Shown here one piece after another: positions 44,412-54,154 of a stretch of 64,000 nt of DNA. This DNA is from Meandrina meandrites. Taxonomy: Eukaryota; Cnidaria; Anthozoa; Scleractinia; Meandrinidae. Made by a program: the position numbers and the translations under genes. The notes beneath the pieces were generated by a model. That model worked only from the letters and a program-made list of their open reading frames with translations, was not told the origin of the DNA and ran no database searches. Within the stretch, counting starts at the first letter, position 1. Each line of letters opens with the position of its first letter. The stretch is from positions 37,463,637 through 37,527,636 of the forward strand of contig OY855905.1 of the NCBI GenBank assembly GCA_963693305.1, in the 5' to 3' direction.

Positions 44412-47400
44412 CTCTGGCTGGCTGGCTGGCTGGCTGGCTGACTGATTGGCTGGCTGGCTGGCCGACCAGCCGACTGACCGACCGACCCACTGTCGGACTG
44501 GCTTGCTGGCCGGTTGTGGCTGGCTAGCTGATGGACGGACGGACTGTCTGTCTGTCAATATCAGTGATGACAGGCTGGCTGGCTGTTTAGGACCCGACCA
44601 GGACTATAACCTTTATTAGCTGACGGAATCCCTTATTGTTCTCAAATGTAGGCACCCCTTATATCGAGATTATGATTGCTATGATGGTACAGCTGAAAGA
44701 CGCATCCGGGACAATAGTCCTTTTCGAGACTATCGGAGGACCGCCAAAGTCTAAGCATGGGGATCGTGAGTAGCTATCTTAAAAATAATTTTGCAACGTT
44801 GTGATCAGCTTTGATGTCAGTACAAAATATAATAATTGACTTATTTTCTGTCATTTCAGCCCAGTATCTACTGCAAGTAGAAAACGCCAGGGTGCGCTGG
44901 TTTCACCGAAATGAAAACGGTACTACCGTGTTTAGTATCATAACGGACGGCCCTGTCCTTTCTAATGGGAAATGGTACCATCTGGCAGTAATGTACGAAG
45001 GTCTGCATGGCACTGCTAGCATATACATTGACGGCAAATTGAGAAAACAGGAAACCCGTGATCCTGGTGTATTTCTGTCACGAGACTGGTCTAAATATGC
45101 AGGTAGGTGAAAGAAGAGATATTTTTCTTCATTCAAGACTACAGGTATACAACTCGTGTGCGTAAAGTTTAATTAGCGTTAATTTACAGGCATAGGTGAA
45201 TATGGCGGAAAGGGTCGCTTGGAAGGCTATATAGACGAGCTGTATATATACAATAGGACCCTTCCTCAACCACTTCTTCAGGCACTTATTCAAAAGTGTC
45301 AGGGACCGAAGAGCACCATGGTCTTGCATTTGAGCTTTGACAAGAAAAGTGGTACCAAATTTCTGGATGATTCGGGACTTTTGAACCACGCCGAAATTGG
45401 TGGACCCCCTCTGCAACCAGGCCAACCAACACCAGCCCCTCCTCCTCGTAAGTATACCTTACGTGTTTTTGGTCGTGTTTTGATAGAGGAGGGAGAGAGA
45501 CTGTAACTATCCAGCTACTTACACATGTTGCGATAAGCGACGACTTTCTTGAGGGGCGCGCGACTTTCTGAAGAAATTTGGCATTACTAGAGTGCGTGTA
45601 GCCATCACTGAAGAGTCAACGCGATAGCTGAAAAAGAAAACAACGCTAAAATATGTTACAAGAAAATAAATAAGTTGGATTTGTTTCGTAACCAATTATA
45701 TACCGACTAATGATTGCGCATTCCCCCCCCCCCCCCCCCCCGACAAAATCAAAGCTTACCAAACCTCAGTGCGAATTAAGATAAGTTTTCGCTTATGTGA
45801 AACCTAAACAGGAAAGGTAACAACAATAGTGTCTGCCTAAGATAGCTGCCTCAATTAAGAAAGACTTATCAGGTAAATTTCATTGTAATCTCTTTGTGCC
45901 TTATTTTTGTTAAAAGTTTTAACAATATTTTTTACTACTCGTGTTTTAAAATCTTTGTTCTTCTCAGCCGCCAAAGGAACCTGCAGAAATGGCGTACAGT
46001 TAAGCGCGGGACAAGCAGACATTAAACTTGACGGAAAAACGTTCCGAAATAAACCAATTGATGCTGTTACACTAGCGCTGTGGTTTAACGCCACGTCAGT
46101 AAAGGGAAAGCATTACTTGTTTGACACGATTGGTGGACATTCAGCGCATAAACATGATCAGTATCTGCTGATCATGAACAATGGAGCCATCAGTTGGAGT
46201 CACAACGACCAAAATGACAGGCAACTGTTCAAAGTAACAACTGATCCTATAGTTACCGAGAGTAAGTGTTTTTTTGGCTGTTTTTTGTTGCTATTATTGT
46301 TGTTGTTGGTTATAGTGGTCATGAACTTATCTTCGTGATAGCTTGTTTCCAGGCATGCTACTCAAAAGGAGGAAACAAATATTTCAAATAAACATAAGAT
46401 GATTAAGAATGCTAACTGGTAATTATAAGAGGCAGACTAGTTGGCCATTTACAAAGCGTGATCGAGGAGTTAATTATAAATTCGACCAAACCAGCTGGAA
46501 CAAATCTTGAACATCGGCTTGGACAAATCCAACTAGTGGCAGGGAAGGAGGCTTGAAATTGTGACCTTCGGTATACAACACCAGCGCCCTAAAGCACTCC
46601 GCGGCCACACTGCCTTCACATGTTGTGCGTTTTGTTTTGCGGTGCCGTGGTGTTCTAGTAGACCTCTCGTAATACAGTCAACTCTCTCTTAACGGACACC
46701 TCCATAAGACGGACATCTGAAGTTGGTCCTCTCCTGCCGTTTTTCAGTTTTCTTCTCTCTCTTTTTTACTGTAACTAAACTTCCTTTAAGACGGACACCT
46801 CTCTTAGACGGACAGTTGGAGCCGGTCCCGACGGTGTCCGTTTTAAAGAGAGTTTACTCTACTATAACAGAGTAAATGACTAGTCATGTAACTCAATAGC
46901 GTTTCGTTTTCAATGTTGTTTATTGCACATCGCAGAACAGTGGGTGCACGTAGCAGTGACGTATAGTGAGAAAGGTGGCCTGGCCAAAGTGTTTATCAAC
47001 GGCAACCTTAACAAGCAGGGGTCTGGGACGGGACGACTGTCGGAAGACTGGGACAGCTATGCAGCATTTGGTAAACATGAAGGAACTGTCACGGATGTTG
47101 ATACGCTGGACGAAGTGTACATGTATAACAGGGAACTTTCTCCATTTGAAATCAAAACTCTTTATGACAACTGTAACTTTGGTTCGGCCCAAACACGTAA
47201 GTCAGCTTGCTGTCATGCAGTAAGTGGCAAAAGTAAAAGTGCATATTAGCGCCTAGAAGCCAGTCAGATTTTATTTTTCTCCAGTCCCGAGTGAAGTATC
47301 TCCACTAATATCACGGTTGAACTTACGAAAACTAACTGCTCTTTCTCGTTGGATGTTTTTTTCTTGCTAGCAACTAGAACTGTAGTTCTCTTTAAAAGGA

Positions 47401-50400
47401 AATGACTAAGACGTTGAATACCCATGTTTTATCAGTCTTGAATTTTTGTTTGAAGCGTGCATCATTTTGTACATCTCAGCTGAGTGTCTGAACTTGGTCG
47501 TATGCTGAAGAGACCTTTAGTCTGTCCCCCCCCCCCCTCCCCCCCCCCCCCGGCTTTCCTGTTTGCAGGCCGGTTCACACGAATAATCGGCAAAACGTTA
47601 AGCATTGGCCTGCAAAACAGCTACCCCCTGCGTGACAAATGAAAGCAAGGGACCGCGGACGAAAATGCTGCTGGTGTACGTAGGAGCTACTGCGTCCCTG
47701 CAGTATAGGTATTCTATGACTTGATGCAAACCATAAGAGGTAGCTGTACGTAAGCTGAGGATAAACGAGCGTATAATGGTTTTAAATTTTGTAGTTTTTC
47801 TATTTCAGCGAGTACAGGCCAAGTGTTCTACTTTGGATTTGATCGCGTGTCAGGCAGTAACGTGTATGATGACTCTGGTAGCGGGAACAACGGAGGGTTG
47901 ACAAGCCTCGCTACGGTGACTAAAACCAGTGGGAATTGTGGGAACGGTCTAAAGCTACGCGGAGGTGAGTCGTTATTGCTACTTCGTACAGTTGAATAAT
48001 AGTTAACAATTATTCACCGCAGTGGAAATGAATAGTGGTGGATATCCACCACTTTCACCAACACTGAGGTAAATAATTGTTTTAGTATATACCACACAAG
48101 TTGAAAAACTAGCGGACCTAAACATTGGGTACCCAAAAGGACGCGCGAAGCCATTTTGTTTCTCTTCCACTGCACGGAGATGAATAGTTTTTGCTAATCA
48201 CCTCCTAGTTAACCAATAAGCGTGCGCGGAAAGCACTTTTCACTTGTGTGGTATATACTAATCTGCTATAGTGATAGCGGGCCGAGCAACTTATCACAAG
48301 TTATTTTGTTTATCCGTATCCTGCGTCAGTAATGGGCAACGTACAAACAACTGAAACTAAAACGAAACATTTCTTGATTTAATTGTTTAGGTAATATTCT
48401 CATTAATGGACAGCGGATACTAAGAAAACCGCTGTTCAGTGTGACAGTGGCGCTGTGGCTCAAACTAGATACCAACCGTGGTCAGCAGTCTATCTTCAGC
48501 ACTTGTAACCCGGATAACCCGTGGAACAGTCACGTGCAATATTCACTTATGATCACAGACGGACGAGTCAAATGGTTTCATCGCAACGACAAATCACAGG
48601 TAAACGGAGGGCCCATCCAGTATGGCTTGTTTAGAATAAAGCAGGTCTGCAATACGTGCATGCATGCACGTGTGTTTTCACCTGTGTTTCTAAAGATTAG
48701 TAGGGCACGCAAGAATGAGCAGCTTCTTTTACAAAGGTTGTATAGCCGTATGGCAAACATCAATCAATCAATCTTTATTTCACTTTCACCTTAAATTACA
48801 ACAATAGTAAAAAGAACCTAAATGGTGTAAAGTGAGTGGAGTTCAAAGAAAGCATAGCTTGTAATATGGACACCACAAATAATACAAAATTAATTAAACA
48901 TGGCTTGACCTACTCAAAACAAAACAAATACGTCCAACACATTAGAGACACTATTTAACAATTCCACTTTCAGTTTGAAGTCTCTACTGATAAGAGACGA
49001 AGCCCAAAAACTGAGAGCAAGAGCAAGCATTCTTTGTGGTTTAGCAGATAGTAATCCAGTGACAATCAATGAAGAAGAAAAAACTGTCAAGCGTTCCGAG
49101 GGTCTTCTGGACATTAATACCTTCCATATTAGACTACGTAGCAGGAGTAGGAGTTATATGAGCGCGAAGGTTTCTTCTTGTGCATGTGCGCTAGTTAATA
49201 TAGCTGGCTATTTCGCATCATGCTTGTCGCAGCACTCATGATTCGCTGTTATGTCTTCCTTCAGACTGTGTTCAGCGCCGAGACAACCACACCAGTGGTG
49301 CCCGCGGGCACATGGACTCATGTCAGCTGCACTTACACAGCAACTGGCGGGAAATCTGAGATCTATGTGAACGGAGTGTTGAAAAAACAAGAGTTTACTG
49401 GCTCTGGAATTCTCTCACAGGTAAGCATTTTGCGCATCGCTAAATCTCCTTTCAAACTAACAAAAGCTATATTAATATCCAGCGCAAGTGTTAAATAGAA
49501 AGAATGAGTACTTTTTTCATTTTTTTCCAGCTATCAATGAATATTTCGATTCCTGCTTCCGTTTTTCCTAGCATTTCTAGCTGATCGTCAATTTTGCTAG
49601 TCATAGCTTTGTTAAAAGTGTCTTGCCGTCCTGTTTCTTTAGGATTGGGCTGGTAAAATCAGCATTGGTAAAGAGTACGATAAAGGAAGTGATGGAAAAT
49701 GGATGGAACAAAACAATCTATATGGCATCATTGACGAGTTTTACTTATTTGAACGCAACTTGAAGCAAAACGAAATAACACTTCTTGCACAGACGTGCAA
49801 TTATCACAGAATAGTGCTGCACTATGGATTTGATTTGTTTACTGGTAAAACAGTTTATGACCAGTCGGGTCTCGCCAACAATGGCCTGGCTGTTAATGGC
49901 ACGACTATATCCATTAACGGGACGTGTGGAAAGGCTGTTAATATGACCATGGGGCAACTGAAAGTACCCGGTGATAATTTCAGGGAAAAACCCCAGAAGG
50001 CCATCACGATATCAGTCTGGATCAATCTGCAAACAAACAGGTTTGATATCAATTACCGTAAAATTCCGGTTATAAGTCCCCCCGGCTACAAGCTCATCTA
50101 CCTGGAAACAAAAAAATACAGCCAGTTATAAGCCCGCTCGGATGTAAGCCCCCCTCTGCTAGATGACAGTACTGAACATGGACAGGGCTAAATGTTGCTT
50201 TTTTATGACTTTTTAATTTAAAATGTATTTCAATCAACACTGTCGTGGCTCGTTTCGCAGCGCTTTTTTTATTCCGCTTATACCCCCCCCCCCCCCCCCC
50301 ACCCCCCACTCTCAAATCAAATCGACAAGCTCATGATTTTGCAGCTATCAGTTTAAAGGGGATATGTTACTACTGTATTTCATAAGTATTGCTGGCTTCC

Positions 50401-51491
50401 ACTGGCAAGCCATAAAAAAATAGAAACCGTACACAGTGCAAGAAGCCAAGAAAATGAAATGTTAAAACAGACTAACACTGGAAAAACTTCTACAAGTCTC
50501 AGGTCTCTGTGGTAGGCCGTTTATGAGTTATTTACCACAACGTTTCACGTAACTTTTTAAAGAGCTTTGTATGGAGACGCCATATTGGTGTACAACTTTG
50601 GTACACCAACATGGCCGCTGCAAATCTGCCAAACCATCTGAAATTCATTTTTGCGATGAAAGCGCTTTCTCTTCGCTAGTGAGCTCGTATATATGCGCAT
50701 AAACACATCTCCTAAGAAGTGCTGAAAACCATAAGAGAAGACCTTTTTTCAGCCAGTACAGCTTTGTCGCACCCACGCCGGCATGTTCGTGTCACGCAAG
50801 GTTAAAATTCGGAAATTCAAAATGCTGTATTTTTAAAACGAAAGATTGAAAACTTGCAAACGATTTATTTCCAGGTCATCTCTAACCTAAAGTAGATAAA
50901 AATTCAGAAGACTTCACAATTTTAAGATTAGCATTTTATGACGTCAGATGCAACCAAAATTTTTTTTTGTGTGTGAGTAAAAAGTTACCTTAAAATCGAA
51001 CAATCGAACCAGTAGAATATCAGTTTGTGTATGCTATATTGATGTAAAAATCTCAATTTAATTGATGGGTTTTCAGGGGACAACATGAATTATTTGACAC
51101 AATCGGAAGCCAGTCTGATCACAAACATGACCAATACCACTTCGCAGTGCAGGATGGGAAGGTTATCTGGTATCACCACCAGGAAAACGACAAAGAAGTG
51201 TTCAACGTCGTCACCCTTCCATGCATCCCCGCGCGCAACTGGACACACGTGGCAGTGACCTATGACTCGGTGGCCATGTTGGCGAAAGTTTATGTGAACG
51301 GAGTATTGGTGAAACAAAAGTCTGCGAGCGGAGACCTTTCCCAGGACTGGGGTCATTTTGCCGGCATTGGAAGACATTTTTATGAAGGAACTTATTTATC
51401 TGGACTTGTTGATGAATTTATTATTTATAATTACGCTCTTAGTGACATAGAAATTAAGTATCTTGCACAAGGGCGGTGCGCCAAAAAATAA
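43664..51491 (+). CDS. Secreted protein with four LamG domains
   Basis: Twelve coding exons: 43695-43761, 43982-44170, 44652-44765, 44860-45102, 45190-45447, 45968-46261, 46936-47196, 47809-47964, 48391-48599, 49265-49420, 49643-50040, 51077-51491. All have GT/AG borders and join in frame to 919 residues ending RCAKK. The first seven junctions and the eighth are phase 1, then 0, 0 and 2. A signal peptide (about 1-22) leads to LamG-like domains at about 24-241, 247-468, 477-701 and 704-916. There is no membrane anchor. Each domain has a cysteine near its start (SGSCGK, KGTCRN, SGNCGN, NGTCGK) and end, probably a disulphide. Shared motifs are WFHRNE/WSHNDQ/WFHRND/WYHHQE, LS(R/E/Q)DW and (I/V/L)DE(L/V/F). 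Domain 2 has a Pro-rich insert (PAPPPP). It is expected to act outside the cell, perhaps in adhesion, glycan binding or matrix; this is inference. Confidence 0.88.
44232..44470. repeat. Tetranucleotide repeat (GACT/GGCT)n
   Basis: A (CTGA)n array followed by (CTGG)n with a few interruptions, about 240 bp, in intron 2 of the four-LamG gene. The Ser/Gln-repeat frames on the minus strand come from this array and are not genes. Confidence 0.95.
45723..45741. repeat. C19 homopolymer
   Basis: Nineteen consecutive C in intron 5 of the four-LamG gene. Confidence 0.95.
46351..46615 (-). mobile_element. tRNA-derived SINE, copy 2
   Basis: Homologous to copy 1 through the shared plus-strand order AGGCATGC, GGAAACAAATA/GAAACAAATAG, GAGGCAGACTAGT, ACAAAGCGTGA and the terminal GCGGCCACACTGCC. 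Its B box (AATTTCAAGCC) is damaged, so it is probably dead. It lies in intron 6 of the four-LamG gene, antisense to it. Confidence 0.75.
46675..46859. mobile_element. MITE, pogo/Tigger-like (TA duplication)
   Basis: Ends CAGTCAACTCTCTCTTAACG and GAGAGTTTACTC form inverted repeats that continue through CGGACACC/GGTGTCCG, flanked by TA at 46673-46674 and 46860-46861. Inner copies of AGACGGACA repeat. Ends of this style and a TA duplication are typical of pogo/Tigger-derived elements. 185 bp, in intron 6. Confidence 0.75.
47526..47551. repeat. Interrupted poly-C tract
   Basis: Twelve C, one T, then thirteen C, in intron 7 of the four-LamG gene. Confidence 0.95.
48000..48082. repeat. Foldback module A3
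   Basis: AACAATTATTCACCGCAGTG and CACTGAGGTAAATAATTGTT are imperfect arms around a GTGGTGGATATCCACCAC palindrome. The AACAATTATT edge matches module A2. It directly abuts the TAGTATATACC element, as A1 abuts its partner. Confidence 0.7.
48083..48260. mobile_element. MITE with TAGTATATACCACACAAGT ends
   Basis: The ends TAGTATATACCACACAAGT and ACTTGTGTGGTATATACTA are perfect inverted repeats, with AAAA/TTTT also paired just inside. The 178-bp interior contains AACCAATAAGCGTGCGCGG. It lies in intron 8 of the four-LamG gene. Confidence 0.78.
50045..50160. repeat. TTATAAGCCCC-type repeat
   Basis: CCGTAAAATTCCGGTTATAA, GTCCCCCCGGCTACAAGCTC and CAGTTATAAGCCCGCTCGG form a loose direct repeat with a TTATAAGCCC core just inside intron 11. 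It is probably a fragment of a dispersed element. Confidence 0.45.
50283..50300. repeat. C18 homopolymer
   Basis: Eighteen consecutive C followed by A and another C run, in intron 11 of the four-LamG gene. Confidence 0.95.
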
Positions 51492-51495
51492 AAAA

Positions 51496-51647
51496 ATGTT
51501 GTAGTTTGAATTTATTTTTTATTTAAAATCTTCAAACCAGCTTGATTTTGATTTTTCATTGCCTCGTACATAATATCATTACCTGAAACAAAGGTAAATA
51601 AAAATCAAACTGGTTTTTAAACCAAAGATAAATTTAAACCACAACAT
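51496..51647. mobile_element. MITE starting 5 bp after the four-LamG stop codon
   Basis: The left arm ATGTTGTAGTTTGAATTTA pairs with TAAATTTAAACCACAACAT at the right. Inner arms AATCTTCAAACCAG and CTGGTTTTTAAACC also pair. It is a family copy of the element at 29388-29547. Because the stop is at 51489-51491, the 3' UTR of the gene starts inside or next to this element. Confidence 0.78.
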
Positions 51648-51957
51648 AGACAACCTCGTGTAATCTTTATTTTTTTATGAAAAAAGGATCTACTTATATA
51701 AGATAGATTCCAGAGTAAGGGAACTATTTCAACATTTTTATATTCCCATAAGCTTGAAATATATCTTAGCCACACAGTTAGGAGTAAGCCTTAGTTATGG
51801 TTACTAAAATAGTGCGTTGATAGAAATGACAGTACATTGTAAATTTTTGAGAGAAAGATTTAACATAAGGGCGCAAAATAGTTTTTTTTTTTTAGTTCTA
51901 CATCAAGAATGCCATAAACGCATTTTCAAAAGCGCAGCTTGAAGGACTTTTCCGCTC

Positions 51958-51968
51958 AATAAAATAAA
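51958..51968 (+). terminator. Poly(A) signal of the four-LamG gene
   Basis: Two overlapping AATAAA hexamers about 470 bp past the stop codon. Confidence 0.5.
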
Positions 51969-52465
51969 GAATATAGCGATACCCATTTGCGTGCTCCACC
52001 TTTCGTTTCTTGTTATTTGAGGTTCGATTAGTGTCACGGTGATGAAAAATATTGTGTTTTGTTTGCTGAACCTAGCCTGACCTAGTCGAGCACGGTCAAA
52101 ACAAGCAAAAATGGCATTTTAGCTAGTTTTGGCGCCATTTGTGTCCGATCTGACAAAATGGAAAACCCAATATAAAAATTAAGTCACATTATTTAAATTT
52201 AAGTCTGGGATATTTCGAGGAGTGATGTCAAAAAGAACTGTTGTATGTAAGCGGCCTTTGTGAAATAGTTCCGATCTTGAGAGATAAACGCTAATTAAAA
52301 GCAACAATTTTATTTTTGGTAAGTTTTGCCGCTTTGATCTAGGCTGCTAAGATGTGGAGAAAAGAGAAAGGAGGTATTTGACAACTGGAATGAAAAGAGA
52401 GAGGTCCAAAAGTAGAAACGAAAAATAGCCCACCTCCGCTTTGCACAACTCTCCCGCCCAGTCCT

Positions 52466-52488
52466 CCCCCCCCCCCCCCCCCCCCCCC
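52466..52488. repeat. C23 homopolymer
   Basis: Twenty-three consecutive C, the longest in the window. Confidence 0.95.
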
Positions 52489-53029
52489 TAACCCCCATCC
52501 TTCCAGATTACACTTGCAGAGTGCGTATTCAAACCGATCGTGTCAAAATGATAATCTCGGATAACCTGTTTCGGCTATTCAAAGTAGAAATTTTTACTTC
52601 CGTTAACATGTTTAGTTATCCAAGCGCAAGTAGAACTGGTAGATTTGGCCGCTAGCCCTGTTTCTCCTTCGCGTGCCGCGTAACACTCCCCGAAAAAAAC
52701 AGTTGCAAAAGAAAAATACTATTATGCTTGGTCAGTAAACACGACTTACACGGTCCAATACTTTGAGAATATTCAACCGGAAATAAAACATTCTGACGGG
52801 TCTATTTTACTTGTTGGCCCCCTCAGCTGTCTTAGACGTGTTAGTAAACGCACTACTATTGTAACGTCAGGTGAACTGTTCACCCGATTGGGTTTTGGCT
52901 GGCTTGTTACATTCGATAAGGATTCATTCGTTTAGACTACGGAAGAAAGGAAGAACAAAGGAAGAAGTAAGGAAGAAAACCATAATGTGGAAAACAAACA
53001 AACAACGACAAAGCTACATGGATCAATGT

Positions 53030-53035
53030 TTTATT
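53030..53035 (-). terminator. Candidate poly(A) signal of AEBP2
   Basis: AATAAA on the minus strand about 1.1 kb below the AEBP2 stop, in an otherwise gene-free stretch. Confidence 0.4.
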
Positions 53036-54154
53036 GCAAAGCCTGAAGTCACGTATAACTTTACTGTAAAGCCTTTTCTCTTTCAAGCAAAAGAAAGTGG
53101 AACCAATAAATAGGAATACATCTTAAAACCACCTGCCGCAGCTATCAAAGCCACAGGAGAGTCGTCTGTACAATAAGTCTCTTGATTTGTTTCTAATCAG
53201 CAGAAGAGTGTGTCTGAAGAGGCTGGACACAAACACGAAAGACAAAGGCGAGAAAATGGCGCCCGTCCACTTCTCGCTACTCACTCGCTTCCTGCCGGTA
53301 TTTACACTTGTTAGGTACAATTAACATCATAGTGACACAGTATATTCTCTGTTTTACACAAAGTAACATAAGAAATTGTTATGTCTGATAGATAAGACAG
53401 ATAAGGAAATGACGACAGTCGATACTACTGATCTTTCGCAGTTGACCGACTCGAACTAACTCTGGAGCAAGTACAAAATGCTGGGCAACTTTTGAAGCAG
53501 TGTTATTCTTAGGTGGCTAAATGTCTGAAGAACGAATAAGGTATAAGGTATATATGTAAGTGGCTCGATAGAATCGACTGAGGAGCCGCCGAGCCACCCT
53601 TAATTAGTATAGCTAGAAAAGTGGCCCTGTATTCTGTAGTTTACTGCACCAAGGAGAGCGTTTCCCACTAAATCTATCCTTGGTTCGTTTAGCAGCCACA
53701 TCTGTGTAGGGGCAATTCAGTAAATTGAGTGCCCAAGGAGACACAGCATGAAAATACAGGTTTCACTAATTCATATTGCTAAATATAAATAAGTATATAG
53801 TTTACTATTATTCGTTGGCACCAATGATCGTACCACTGCATGAGTGATTGGTGACTGTGTCACAGCGGGTTCATGACAAGGAAATTACAAAATAGTTTCA
53901 TTTAGTGCTAAATGAAAACAAAAATATCTCCTCTTCCAAATAAAAAAAACAACGTTTTCCTTACACATGAGCGAGCAAGCACGATGAAGCGAACTATTGC
54001 AAGTGTACTAAGATGTCACAATATTCAGAGATCAGAAAGCTAAAGACGGAGGTTATTCATTCTATAATTTTCCATTCCGTTAACAATTTACAGGCCTAAA
54101 ATTTAGTAAATGGTAACAAGAAGTTTTCTAATGCTGTACAAGCAGGAACTTCGG

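Larger units (their letters stand above)
51648..54154. other. Convergent intergenic region: 3' ends of the four-LamG gene and AEBP2
   Basis: Overlapping AATAAA signals at 51958-51968 suit the four-LamG transcript, and AATAAA on the minus strand at 53030-53035 suits AEBP2. A C23 run lies at 52466-52488. No further gene recognised. Confidence 0.5.

Noticed and set aside
44178..44558. Long Ser/Gln-repeat open frames
   Set aside because: Produced by the tetranucleotide array inside intron 2; they have no start context, domain or homologous exon.
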